Program-made: the position numbers and the translations under genes
From: Bacteroidia bacterium
GTDB taxonomy: Bacteria > Bacteroidota > Bacteroidia > Chitinophagales > UBA2359
DNA length: 46,722 bases
Reading direction: 5' to 3'
Assembly (NCBI GenBank): GCA_030427245.1
Contig: JAUHXA010000058.1
Location: forward strand, 1 to 46,722
Notes under the pieces: generated by a model
What the model was told of the DNA's origin: nothing
Databases searched by the model: none
What the model saw: only the letters and a program-made list of their open reading frames with translations
Part shown: one piece after another, positions 25,000-34,471 of the stretch
Position numbering within the stretch: position 1 is the first letter of the stretch
How the letters are laid out: each line of letters starts with the position of its first letter

Positions 25000-25465
25000 G
25001 TTTTTTCGAGAAAGATTTTTTTGGTATGTATTGTTTTAATTGAACCGAAAGGTAAGGAAAAAATTGTCATGATAGTGTTTTTTGAAGACAATAAAGGATT
25101 AGTCATACAACCTCTCACTCTATTTTCCCTACTTACTATTATAATGTGTAGATGCTAAATCTACATTAACATTTAGCAAAATCTTTGTAGAAAACTTGAA
25201 TAGTTTCTTAAAAAAAAACTATATTGTTGGCTAAAATATACCAAAAACCCATTTTGATTGTTTTACTCTCCTTAATGACTTAGTTATGATGTTTAATCGA
25301 ATATCAATTTAATCCACATCATAATTACACTCCTATTTTGCCATTCTTTATTACCTATACTAACTATTACCCATACCAATTTCTAATTAAAAAAACGAAA
25401 AACGTAGAATAAACATCTTTTAGCTAAAATATAGCATTATTTTTTTACTTATTTTAAAAATTTAT
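25000..25465. other. AT-rich divergent intergenic region
   Basis: No credible gene is present; a short plus-strand frame here overlaps nth and lacks features. A 12-bp perfect palindrome TTTTAGCTAAAA lies at 25418-25429, 37 bp before the TonB receptor. A related GGCTAAAATATACC occurs near 25226. These could be operator half-sites. No clear TAnnTTTG box is visible. Confidence 0.5.
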
Positions 25466-28201
25466 ATGAAACAATTATCAACAATTTTTTTAGCATTGTT
25501 ATTCATGCTACCGTTTGCAGCAAATGCCCAAACGATTTCAGGCAAAGTCATGTCAGAAGAAGGGGATCCTCTTATTGGAGCGACTATTGTGGTTTCTGGA
25601 ACCACTACAGGGACTATTACAGATGTGGATGGCTCTTACTCACTCAAAGTAAAAGCAGGGGTTTTGACAGTAGAAGCAAGTTATATTGGTTTTGAGTCAC
25701 AAACCAATAATATAACCATTGCTGAAGGTCAAAGTATGACTTGGGATGTGACATTGGTAGAGGGCTTAACCTTTGCAGATGTAGTGGTAACGGGTACACG
25801 TACTGCTCCTCGTTCTTCAACAAGCACTCCCCTACCTATTGATGTGGTAGGATCTAAAGAATTGGCAATGACAGGTCAAAATAGTTTTGACAAAGCATTG
25901 ACCTACCGTATTCCATCCTTTAACTCTGTGAATACACCTGTAAACGATGCAACTTCGCTTTTAGACCCTTACGAAATCAGAAACATGGGGCCTTCTCGTA
26001 CCTTGATTTTGATCAATGGTAAGCGTAAAAATACCAGTGCATTGCTTTATACACAAACTTCTCCAGGTCGTGGTGAAACAGGTGCAGACATTTCTGCGAT
26101 TCCACAAGGAGCGATTAAGCGTGTAGAGATTCTAAGAGATGGTGCTTCTGCTCAGTATGGTTCTGATGCGATTGCAGGGGTTGTAAACGTTATCTTGAAA
26201 GACGATGCAGAGAATGGAAGTGTTACTGTTTCTGGAGGTTTGACCAGTGAAGGAGATGGTGAAACCTATGGTATCATGTTAAACAACGGTTCTAACCTAG
26301 GAAAAAGTGGGTTTATCAACTATACGATTGATTTCTCGAGAAGAGACCAAGCAAACCGTCCGGGTGTAGTAGATGCGGAAGGAGAAGCAGGAGATTTTGG
26401 TGCTGACATTGCAGATGTTCAAGCATTCTTGGCTATGATGCCAGATGCAGGAAACATCAACGGTTCGCCTGAAACGACTTCGGCTAAAGCTGCAATCAAT
26501 TTTGGAAACAAAGTTTCTTTGAATACAGAATTGTATGGTAATGCTGCGTATGTTTATAAGAAAGTAAACAGCTTTGCGAATTATAGAACACCATATTGGA
26601 GAACTTTGGACGACTTCCCTTACTTGGCAGATTTCTTCCCGAACGGACCTAATGGCGAATACGTAGGTTATGTTCCTACTTTCGATGGTGATTTGAATGA
26701 TTACAATGCGACTTTGGGCTTCAAAACTGAGAAAAACGACTGGTTGGCAGATGTAAGTTTTACTGTTGGTGGAAACGAACAAACTTATTTGGTACGCAAC
26801 TCTCACAACAGAAACAATACATTGAATCCTGATGGAACGAACAAATACCGTGAAAACAGTCCACTTATTTTTGATGTAGGAGGTACAAGGTTTACACATG
26901 CAGTCGGTAACATTGACGTATCCAGAAGATTGTCTGACAAAGTAGGTATTGCATTCGGTTCTGAGTTTAGAAGCGAGACTTTTACGGTTATTGAAGGCTC
27001 TGAATCTTCTTACGAAGATGGTGGTCCTGACTCTTTTTCTGGTAATGATCCAAGAAACTCTGGTTCTTTCAACCGTTTCAACTTTGGTGGATATGCAGAC
27101 ATTGCTTTGGATTTGACCGATGATTTCTTGATCAATGGTACGATTCGTGCAGAAAATTACAGCGATTTTGGTAGTGCTTCTGTTTGGAAAGTAAGTTCTC
27201 GCTACAAATTTGCAGAAGACAAAGTAACACTTAGAGCTTCTGCCTCTACAGGTTTCCGTGCTCCTTTGTTGCACCAAATTTATACTCAAAAAGCTCAGTA
27301 TAGTTTCGTTCCAGGGTCAGGTATTCAAGTAGGTGGTTTGATCAACAACGTTTCGAGAGAGGCTCGCTTATTGGGTTTACCATCTTTGAAGGCGGAAGAA
27401 TCTAACAACATAACCGTAGGTGTGGGTATCCGTCCAAACTACAACTTGAGCATCACATTGGATTACTACAATATTTCTGTAACAGATAGAATTATCTTGA
27501 GTACCGAAATTGGCGCAACGGATGCAGGTGACACTGCTTTGGATGCGATTTTGTCTGCTAACAACCTTTCTGATTTGAGTTTCTTTGTGAATGCTTTGGA
27601 TACTCGAACTTCTGGTATTGACTTCGTAGCCAACTACAAAGGTCTTGAATTGGGTAAAGGTAGCTTAGGTTTGAACCTTTCTGCCAACTACACACTTCAA
27701 AATGAAAGAGACGGTGAGGTGAAAAACCCAACATTGGTAGAACAAGCGGGTCAAACGGTATCTAACGCAACACAGGAAGCGCTGTTCTTTACTTCTCGTC
27801 CTAAATTCAAAGTGATTTTTGGTATTGACTACGCTGTTGATAAATTCAGTGTTGGACTCTACAATACCGTATTTGGGCCAACCGAATTCAGACAACAAGG
27901 TTTGGATCCAGGTCTTTATACAGAGTTTGCAACCAAAGTTGTTACCGACTTGAACTTGAACTATCAAATGACGGATAAAATCGGAATCGGTGCCAACATC
28001 AACAACTTGTTGAATGTATTGCCAGAATGGGAATTCAAAGCAGATGCAGGTTCTGAAGCACTATTGAACGATGCTGCTTTCTTGAAAACCCAATCTAACT
28101 TGATTACCTTCAATCAGCGTTACTCTCAAATGACTTATGATGGATATCATTTCAGTCAGTTGGGTACTATTTTCAACTTTGCATTGAACGTTCAGTTGTA
28201 A
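25466..28201 (+). CDS. TonB-dependent outer-membrane receptor
   Basis: This codes for 911 residues. The signal peptide M-K-Q-L-S-T-I-F-L-A-L-L-F-M-L-P-F-A-A-N-A is followed by Q-T-I-S-G-K-V, a carboxypeptidase-regulatory-like domain at about 22-110. The plug is at about 115-250 (V-V-V-T-G-T-R, I-R-N-M-G-P-S-R-T-L-I-L-I-N-G-K-R, L-R-D-G-A-S-A-Q-Y-G-S-D-A-I-A-G-V-V-N-V). The barrel ends F-N-F-A-L-N-V-Q-L. The family imports siderophores, vitamins or glycans with energy from TonB. No SusD partner follows, so a SusC-type glycan role is unlikely. It stands alone, with a terminator after it. Confidence 0.94.
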   Translation: MKQLSTIFLALLFMLPFAANAQTISGKVMSEEGDPLIGATIVVSGTTTGTITDVDGSYSLKVKAGVLTVEASYIGFESQTNNITIAEGQSMTWDVTLVEGLTFADVVVTGTRTAPRSSTSTPLPIDVVGSKELAMTGQNSFDKALTYRIPSFNSVNTPVNDATSLLDPYEIRNMGPSRTLILINGKRKNTSALLYTQTSPGRGETGADISAIPQGAIKRVEILRDGASAQYGSDAIAGVVNVILKDDAENGSVTVSGGLTSEGDGETYGIMLNNGSNLGKSGFINYTIDFSRRDQANRPGVVDAEGEAGDFGADIADVQAFLAMMPDAGNINGSPETTSAKAAINFGNKVSLNTELYGNAAYVYKKVNSFANYRTPYWRTLDDFPYLADFFPNGPNGEYVGYVPTFDGDLNDYNATLGFKTEKNDWLADVSFTVGGNEQTYLVRNSHNRNNTLNPDGTNKYRENSPLIFDVGGTRFTHAVGNIDVSRRLSDKVGIAFGSEFRSETFTVIEGSESSYEDGGPDSFSGNDPRNSGSFNRFNFGGYADIALDLTDDFLINGTIRAENYSDFGSASVWKVSSRYKFAEDKVTLRASASTGFRAPLLHQIYTQKAQYSFVPGSGIQVGGLINNVSREARLLGLPSLKAEESNNITVGVGIRPNYNLSITLDYYNISVTDRIILSTEIGATDAGDTALDAILSANNLSDLSFFVNALDTRTSGIDFVANYKGLELGKGSLGLNLSANYTLQNERDGEVKNPTLVEQAGQTVSNATQEALFFTSRPKFKVIFGIDYAVDKFSVGLYNTVFGPTEFRQQGLDPGLYTEFATKVVTDLNLNYQMTDKIGIGANINNLLNVLPEWEFKADAGSEALLNDAAFLKTQSNLITFNQRYSQMTYDGYHFSQLGTIFNFALNVQL

Positions 28202-28260
28202 GATTGTTTTGACAATAGAACAGTCGCTGAATTTATTTAGTAGACTTAGATTTTAAATAG

Positions 28261-28301
28261 AAAGCCATCGGAGGATCATTTCATTCGATGGCTTTTTCTT
28301 T
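28261..28301 (+). terminator. Rho-independent terminator
   Basis: AAAGCCATCG (28261-28270) pairs with CGATGGCTTT (28286-28295) and is followed by TTCTTTTTT. It lies 60 bp after the TonB receptor stop codon. Confidence 0.9.
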
Positions 28302-28565
28302 TTTGCCTAATCACAAAAGACATATAGCATAATAAAATCTAAAACAAAAAATCCATAATATCTACCAGAACTGTAATTAAAAATTAAAAACCACTTGTCA
28401 GCCTTCAATTCTAAAAGCATCTTAATTCATATCAATCCTTACAATCAAAAAATTACACAATCACATTTTTACATTTTGATTCCAAAAAGCGGTTAAAAAA
28501 ATGCAAGCACAAATTTCCCTACCAAAAGTTAGCGAAAGTGCTTTCAAATAATAGTCTTTTAATAG

Positions 28566-28573
28566 TATATTTG
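28566..28573 (+). promoter_or_regulatory. Candidate Bacteroidota -7 box before aceE
   Basis: TATATTTG fits the TAnnTTTG consensus of housekeeping promoters in Bacteroidota and lies 35 bp before the ATG. A TTTG-like -33 element is only weakly present. Confidence 0.45.
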
Positions 28574-28607
28574 TCGCTTAAACAGATTTCAAAAATACAA
28601 AGTAAAT

Positions 28608-31289
28608 ATGCAGGACGCACCTATTTTGAATGATTGGCAGTTGGAGCAACAAGAATGGCTCGAAGCATTGGAAGAAATAGTGGAAGCACATGGAAAGGAA
28701 AAATCGGCAGAATTGTTTCAATCACTGCGTCATTGGTTGGCTCGAAAGGGCGTGGCAAACAGTGGCGAAGCCCTCAATACTCCCTACTTCAATACCATCC
28801 CTCCCGATGAACAACCCGACTATCCTGGTAATTTAGAACTCGAACAAGAGCTGGAAAACATCCTCAAATGGAATGCTCAAGCTATGGTTTTGCAGGGCTA
28901 TGATAAGGGAGTTGCTTTAGGTGGACACATTGCGACCTTTGCAGGAGCAGCGACTTTTATTGAAGTATTGTTAAACCATTTTCTCCGCAGCAAAACCGAA
29001 GACTATGGCGGTGATTCATTTATGTTTCAAGGTCATGCTTCACCAGGATTGTATGCAAGAGCTGCAATGGAAGGACGTTTAAGTGAAGAAGCGATTGCAG
29101 ATTTTCGACAAGAAACCATTGGTGGGGTATCTTCTTATCCGCATCCTCGCCGAATGCCCGACTTTTGGTCAACTCCTACGGTGAGCATGGGATTGGGACC
29201 ATTGATAGCGATTTACCAAGCTCGTTTCCAAAAATACTTGGAACACCGAGGTTTGAAGCCCAACAATGGCGGCAAGATTTGGCACATCATCGGAGATGGA
29301 GAAATAGATGAACCCGAAATTTTGGGTTCTATCAACGTGGCTTCCCGCCAAAACTTAGACAACCTTGTATTCATCGTCAACTGCAATCTGCAACGACTTG
29401 ACGGTCCTGTACGTGGAAACGGCAAAATCATTCAAGAGCTGGAGCGTTCGTTTTTAGGTAGCGGTTGGAATACCTTGAAGTTGATTTGGGGCAGTGAGTG
29501 GGACGAACTGTTTGCCAAAGACGAAGATGGCATTTTATTGAAGCGATTGACCGAAATGGTGGATGGCAATTTCCAAGAATTGAACACCCTTCAAGATGGA
29601 GCATTGATTCGCAAAAAATTGGTGAATGGAGACGAAAAACTGGAAAAATTGCTGGCAGATTACAGCGATGAAAAAATCAAAGATTTGAAGCGAGGTGGGC
29701 ACGACCGTAACAAAATTTTTGCTGCTTTTACAAATGCTGCTAATTCCGACAAACCGACTGTTATCTTAATCAAAACGATTAAGGGTTATGGTATGGGCAA
29801 GTCGGCAGAAGGATTGAATACGGCACATCAGGTAAAAAACTTGCAGCAAGACGACCGAATTTACACCAAAAATCGCTATCAAATTCCCCTCACCGACGAA
29901 GAAGCTTTGGCTGCAAAGTTTTACTTTCCAGATGAAGACAGCGAGGTGATGCAATATATGCACGAAAGACGCAAAGCATTGGGGGGTTATATCCCTTCAC
30001 GCTCAGAAGAATATACGCCTATTGAAGCTCCCGATAATGAGACGCTTCAACCCTTGTTTGAAGGAAGTGAAAGTTCGGGCGGGAAAGATTTTTCTACCAC
30101 AGCAGCGGTTGTGCGTCTATTAACCCAACTCCTCCGAAAATCTTCTATCAAACAATACGTCGTGCCTATCGTTCCCGATGAAGCACAAACATTTGGGATG
30201 GAATCCATCTTCAATTCTGCCAAAATCTTCAATGCCAAAGGGCAATTGTATGAGCCAATGGAGATAGGGATTTCGGTTATCAAATACAAGGAAAGTAAAA
30301 AAGGACAGGTATTGCAGGAAGGCATCAACGAGGCAGGGGCAACAGCTTCTTTTATTGCAGCAGGTACTGCTTATGCGACACATGGCATCCCGACGATCCC
30401 TTTCTACATCTACTACTCAATGTTTGGTTTCCAAAGGGTACAAGATTTGATTTGGGCAGGTGCAGACATGCTTGCCAAAGGATTCATGTTGGGAGGAACG
30501 GCTGGTCGAACGACTTTGAATGGGGAAGGATTGCAGCATCAAGATGGTCATTCACATTTGATGGCACTGACTGTACCTTCTATTTTGTCTTACGACCCTG
30601 CTTTTGCTTATGAGTTGGCCATCATCATTCAGGATGGTATTCGCAGAATGTATGTCGAAAACGAGAAGATTTTTTACTACATTACGGTTTACAACGAAAA
30701 CTACCACATGCCTTCAATGCCTGAGGGCGTGGAAGAAGGCATTTTGAAGGGAATTTATAAATACAAGACCTCCGAGACAAAAGTCAGTAAAGGCAAAAAA
30801 GTACATTTGTTGGGTTCTGGTTCGGGAATTGTTCAGACCCTTCAAGCGGCAGAAATTTTGGAGGAAATGGGCATTGCAACCGATATTTGGAGTGTGACAA
30901 GTTGGAATGAACTTTATCGTGAAGCGATGGCTTGCGACAGATGGAATCTCTTACATCCCGATGCAAAAGAAGAGAAAGTACCTTATATTCAAGAAGTTTT
31001 GAAAGGTGAAGAAGGTACTTTTGTGAGCAACAGCGATTGGATGAAACTAACTTCTGGTGCTTTGTATCCGTGGATGCCTGAAGGTTTTGTAGCTTTGGGT
31101 ACGGATGGGTTTGGATTGAGCGACAGCCGTGAAAACTTGCGGGATTACTTTGAAGTGAGTGGTAAGTACATCGCTTACACTGCTTTACGCTCTTTGCAGA
31201 AAAAAGGAAAAGTGACGAAAAAGGATTTGAAAGCCTTTATGAAGAAACATGGAATTGAAAGTGACAAATTAGACCCTATGAGTGTTTAG
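28608..31289 (+). CDS. aceE: Pyruvate dehydrogenase E1, homodimeric type
   Basis: This codes for 893 residues, close to the 887 of the Escherichia coli enzyme. Thiamine-diphosphate binding is seen in G-D-G-E-I-D-E-P-E-I-L-G followed by N-L-Q-R-L-D-G-P-V-R-G-N. The AceE-specific Y-P-H-P-R-R-M-P-D-F-W segment and E-G-L-Q-H-Q-D-G-H-S-H are also present. It decarboxylates pyruvate and acetylates the lipoyl group of E2. The E2 gene follows after 143 bp. No E3 gene is in the window. Most Bacteroidota that I know of use the two-subunit alpha/beta E1, so the homodimeric form is notable. Confidence 0.96.
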   Translation: MQDAPILNDWQLEQQEWLEALEEIVEAHGKEKSAELFQSLRHWLARKGVANSGEALNTPYFNTIPPDEQPDYPGNLELEQELENILKWNAQAMVLQGYDKGVALGGHIATFAGAATFIEVLLNHFLRSKTEDYGGDSFMFQGHASPGLYARAAMEGRLSEEAIADFRQETIGGVSSYPHPRRMPDFWSTPTVSMGLGPLIAIYQARFQKYLEHRGLKPNNGGKIWHIIGDGEIDEPEILGSINVASRQNLDNLVFIVNCNLQRLDGPVRGNGKIIQELERSFLGSGWNTLKLIWGSEWDELFAKDEDGILLKRLTEMVDGNFQELNTLQDGALIRKKLVNGDEKLEKLLADYSDEKIKDLKRGGHDRNKIFAAFTNAANSDKPTVILIKTIKGYGMGKSAEGLNTAHQVKNLQQDDRIYTKNRYQIPLTDEEALAAKFYFPDEDSEVMQYMHERRKALGGYIPSRSEEYTPIEAPDNETLQPLFEGSESSGGKDFSTTAAVVRLLTQLLRKSSIKQYVVPIVPDEAQTFGMESIFNSAKIFNAKGQLYEPMEIGISVIKYKESKKGQVLQEGINEAGATASFIAAGTAYATHGIPTIPFYIYYSMFGFQRVQDLIWAGADMLAKGFMLGGTAGRTTLNGEGLQHQDGHSHLMALTVPSILSYDPAFAYELAIIIQDGIRRMYVENEKIFYYITVYNENYHMPSMPEGVEEGILKGIYKYKTSETKVSKGKKVHLLGSGSGIVQTLQAAEILEEMGIATDIWSVTSWNELYREAMACDRWNLLHPDAKEEKVPYIQEVLKGEEGTFVSNSDWMKLTSGALYPWMPEGFVALGTDGFGLSDSRENLRDYFEVSGKYIAYTALRSLQKKGKVTKKDLKAFMKKHGIESDKLDPMSV

Positions 31290-31432
31290 TTTTAAAGGGC
31301 TTTATTGTTATATGGCTTTGTGGTCGTATTGTTGAGTAGATGTAGAGCAATTCGACTGTACAAACCATGCCGCAATAAAACAATTTAGCAATTCAACAGT
31401 AAAACAATTCAACAATAAAACAATAAAATAAA

Positions 31433-32737
31433 ATGAGTTACGAATATAAACTTCCTTCTCTCGGCGATGGCGTTACGGGTCAGGTAACTGAAATATTGGT
31501 AAGCGTAGGCGACCAAATCGAAGAAGAGGATACGCTGATGATTGTCAGCACCGATAAAGTAGATGCTGAAATGCCGAGTGATGTGGCAGGAACAATAGAG
31601 GAAATTTTGGTGAGCGTGGGTGATGAGGTGAAAGAAGGTGATTTGTTGGTCAAAATCAATGCGGGCGGCGAAAGCAGTTCGGATACTGACAAGGCACAAG
31701 AAACTCCTAAAAAAGAGGAGAAACCTGCTGATCCAACTCCTGCAAAGGAGACTGCTAAAACAGAAACGCCAAAAGAGGAAGAGAAACAGGCTGCTTCTTC
31801 ACAACAAACGGGTGGGGATACGAATTATCGCATGTCGCCTTTGGCTCGAAAAATCGCACGAGAATTGGGCGTAGATTCTTCTACTTTGAAGCCTTCGGAT
31901 GGCAATCGCATCAAGGCAGAGGATGTGCTGCAGGCTGCAAAAACAAAGCAAGATCAATTGGAGAAAGCGGCAAAAGCTCCTGCAAGCAGTGGCGGTGGTG
32001 TAGCATTTCAACCTTTACCCAATTTTGAGAAGTTCGGCAAGGTAGAACGCAAAGCTATGAGCCGAATCAATGCGGTAACGGCAGAGAACATGCACTATAG
32101 TTTTTCGGTGATTCCACATGCTTGGATTTCTGAAAAGGCAGACATTACCGACATTGAAGCGATGCGTCAACAATACAAAGGCAGCATCAAGGCAAAAGGC
32201 GGAAGTCTTACTATTACTGCTATTTTGGTGAAAGCCGTAGCTGTTGTCCTCCGCAAAATGCCGCAATTCAATGCAAGTATTGACATGGAATCCAAAGAAT
32301 TGGTCTATAAAGACTACATCAACATTGGTGTGGCAGTTGATACGGATAGAGGATTGTTGGTGCCTGTGATTCGGGATGTCGACCGCAAAGGTTTGACCGA
32401 AATTTCCATCGAATTGTCCGAAATGTCTAAGCGTACTCGTGAAGGCAAAAACAATCTAACGGATATGGAGCGTGGAAGCGGCAACTTCTCTATTTCCAAT
32501 ATTGGCGGGATTGGCGGTACGGATTTGAAGCCGATTGTCAATTCTCCTGAAGTCGCTATTTTGGGTGTTACGGCTTCTGTGATGGAACCTCGTTGGAATG
32601 GCAGTGAATTTGTGCCTCGATTGATGATGCCGATGCACATTGGTTTTGATCACAGAGTCATCAATGGGGCAGATGCGATTCGATTCTTGGTGGAATTGAA
32701 GAATATTATGGAAGATCCGTTTTTGGGATGGTTTTAA
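31433..32737 (+). CDS. aceF: Pyruvate dehydrogenase E2, dihydrolipoamide acetyltransferase
   Basis: This codes for 434 residues. One lipoyl domain (1-80) has its lysine in S-T-D-K-V-D-A-E-M (Lys42). An acidic, Lys/Glu/Pro-rich linker (about 82-128) follows, then the E1/E3-binding domain (about 132-168, R-M-S-P-L-A-R-K-I-A-R-E-L-G-V-D). The catalytic domain holds D-H-R-V-I-N-G-A (His407). The Asn in that motif is also found in AceF-type enzymes that partner homodimeric E1. With a single lipoyl domain it is shorter than the three-domain E. coli protein. It is almost certainly co-transcribed with aceE and ends at a strong terminator. Confidence 0.94.
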   Translation: MSYEYKLPSLGDGVTGQVTEILVSVGDQIEEEDTLMIVSTDKVDAEMPSDVAGTIEEILVSVGDEVKEGDLLVKINAGGESSSDTDKAQETPKKEEKPADPTPAKETAKTETPKEEEKQAASSQQTGGDTNYRMSPLARKIARELGVDSSTLKPSDGNRIKAEDVLQAAKTKQDQLEKAAKAPASSGGGVAFQPLPNFEKFGKVERKAMSRINAVTAENMHYSFSVIPHAWISEKADITDIEAMRQQYKGSIKAKGGSLTITAILVKAVAVVLRKMPQFNASIDMESKELVYKDYINIGVAVDTDRGLLVPVIRDVDRKGLTEISIELSEMSKRTREGKNNLTDMERGSGNFSISNIGGIGGTDLKPIVNSPEVAILGVTASVMEPRWNGSEFVPRLMMPMHIGFDHRVINGADAIRFLVELKNIMEDPFLGWF

Positions 32738-32800
32738 TGGAGGAAGTAAGAAGTAGAATGAGAGACCGCTTCGCTGTGAGAATACAGAGTACAGAAAAAT

Positions 32801-32840
32801 AAAAAAGGGGAATTGCTTTTTGAGCAACTCCCCTTTTTTT
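32801..32840 (+). terminator. Rho-independent terminator after the E2 gene
   Basis: AAAAGGGGAATTGCT pairs with AGCAACTCCCCTTTT with one mismatch, followed by T residues. The A-run on the left may also let it work for the minus-strand gene at 32953-33114. Confidence 0.9.
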
Positions 32841-32952
32841 TACAAATCTGTTACGTAGATAAGATTAACGAAAGATTTCAAACTCCACATTCTACCTCTT
32901 TCATTCTTCATCCTTGATCTAACGTTGTACTTATTTTTTTGATAGTTTAGGA

Positions 32953-33114
32953 CTATTTTTTCTTCTTAGGAGGAGCAGGTTTTGCCCCTTTCTTACCAGG
33001 CATTTCTACTGTTTTCTTGCTATTCGCATCACGAATCGCTTTCTTTTTAGCTTTTTCAGCTTCTTGATTCTTTTTTGCTTGGTTGCGTTTCTGTTCTTTA
33101 CTTAAAGTTGGCAT
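32953..33114 (-). CDS. Small lysine-rich protein, 53 residues
   Basis: The frame ATG 33114 to TAG 32953 codes for 53 residues, of which about 19 are Lys. It begins M-P-T-L-S-K-E-Q-K-R and ends P-A-P-P-K-K-K-K. The first two thirds are predicted helical and strongly basic; the tail is Gly/Pro/Lys-rich. There is no signal peptide. This composition suits a nucleic-acid-binding or ribosome-associated protein, but I recognise no characterised homologue. It stands alone, divergent from the DUF262 operon and convergent with the E2 gene. The intact frame and typical composition support a real gene. Confidence 0.7.
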   Translation of the reverse strand: MPTLSKEQKRNQAKKNQEAEKAKKKAIRDANSKKTVEMPGKKGAKPAPPKKKK

Positions 33115-33349
33115 ATTGTTAATGTTTAAAAAGTTTTTAATAAAGGTTATAGGTCAATATCAACTGCAAATTTCAGAGTGTTTCAGTCCATTTGCATAAT
33201 TGATGATGTATAGACCAACTTTTGGTTTTTGGTCACAGGTTTTGAGAAGTTTTTTTTGAAGGAAATGAAAAAAAAATTAGAGTCTGAACCAATACTTCAA
33301 TTTTTCGCTTATATTTAGGTAAGTAAAAGTAGTCACCAATTTTTTCTAA

Positions 33350-34471
33350 ATGCTTATTCAAAAAGAAAATACCGCTTTTTCCGATTCAGAAGTCATTGTT
33401 ACAGATGAAGATACAAGGCAAGAGGAACAAACTTCAAATGGAGGTTTGTATCCTTATGATGCCACCAAAGTCGATATTGACATTCGGGAAGACCCTATGA
33501 CAGTCTATGAGTTGATGCGGAAATACAAAAAAGGTTCACTCATCATCAATCCCGATTACCAACGAAATTTGGTTTGGAAACGCCAACAAAAAAGTCAATT
33601 CATTGAATCTATTTTGCTCAACTTTCCCCTTCCTCCTTTTTACCTCAATCAAAACATATTGGGAAAATACATCGTAGTAGATGGCTTGCAGCGCATTTCG
33701 GCTATGTACGAATACACAACCGACCAATTTTCTTTGAAGGGATTGGAAGTATTGAAACATTTGAATGACAAGCATTTTTCGGAACTTCCCGGCAGGCTTC
33801 AAGCCAAAATGGAAGATAAAAAACTGAATCTTTATATCATCAAACCCTCTGTACCGATTGAAGTGGTCTATGATATTTTTTACCGAATCAATACAGGCGG
33901 AACACAACTCAATCGACAAGAAATCAGAAACGGTATTTTTATCGGACAATCCACTGAACTCTTGAAGGAATTGGCTGAAACCGACTATTTTAGAAAGGCG
34001 ATTGGAGAAGGGATTTCTCCCAAAAGAATGAAAGACCGAGAGGCTGTTTTGCGTTATTTAGCCTTCAAAATATTTGATTACAAAGAGGACTACAAAGGCA
34101 ATATGAGTGACTTTGTGGAAGATGCTATGCGGAAAATCAATTTGATGGAAAAAGATGCGATAGAAAAATTGAAGGAAGATTTTGAAAGGGTGATGAAAAA
34201 GACTTATGAGTTTTTTGGAGAAAGAAATTTCCGCTTACCTACCGAACAAACCAAAGGCAGAATCAACATTGCGATGTTGGAATCCATTGCCTACTTTTTT
34301 TCCAAACAATCGGATGATTTCCTTCAAAAACACCGCACAACAATTATGGACAACTTTGACCTTTTGTTGAAGGATGAAACTTATTTGGAAGCCATCAAAA
34401 CTTCAACGGGCGATAAAACCAAAGTGAATAACCGCTTTCAAAAAGTTGAAAAAATATTGGGGAACGTATGA
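33350..34471 (+). CDS. DUF262 (GmrS/ParB-like) protein
   Basis: This codes for 373 residues. The DUF262 signature is N-P-D-Y-Q-R-N-L-V-W (68-77) followed by V-V-D-G-L-Q-R-I-S-A (109-118). This is the ParB/sulfiredoxin-type nucleotide-binding pocket found in GmrS-type restriction subunits, where D-G-Q-Q-R is usual. Here one Gln is Leu. Y-R-I-N-T-G-G-T-Q-L-N-R-Q-E-I-R-N-G is also typical of the family. The C-terminal half is helical, and no DUF1524/HNH nuclease domain is attached, unlike GmrSD. It overlaps the next gene by 4 bp (ATGA), so the two are translationally coupled. The context suggests a sensor or regulator in a defence operon. Confidence 0.92.
   Translation: MLIQKENTAFSDSEVIVTDEDTRQEEQTSNGGLYPYDATKVDIDIREDPMTVYELMRKYKKGSLIINPDYQRNLVWKRQQKSQFIESILLNFPLPPFYLNQNILGKYIVVDGLQRISAMYEYTTDQFSLKGLEVLKHLNDKHFSELPGRLQAKMEDKKLNLYIIKPSVPIEVVYDIFYRINTGGTQLNRQEIRNGIFIGQSTELLKELAETDYFRKAIGEGISPKRMKDREAVLRYLAFKIFDYKEDYKGNMSDFVEDAMRKINLMEKDAIEKLKEDFERVMKKTYEFFGERNFRLPTEQTKGRINIAMLESIAYFFSKQSDDFLQKHRTTIMDNFDLLLKDETYLEAIKTSTGDKTKVNNRFQKVEKILGNV

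Larger units (their letters stand above)
28202..28607. other. Intergenic region before aceE
   Basis: It holds the terminator of the TonB receptor (28261-28297), about 250 bp of AT-rich sequence with nothing recognisable, and a TATATTTG box 35 bp before the aceE start. Confidence 0.6.

Noticed and set aside
24967-25158. 63-codon plus-strand frame upstream of the TonB receptor
   Set aside because: It overlaps the start of nth, and no start signal or recognisable feature supports it.
26297-27289. 330-codon minus-strand frame inside the second TonB receptor
   Set aside because: The composition is typical of an antisense shadow and the receptor frame is clearly real.
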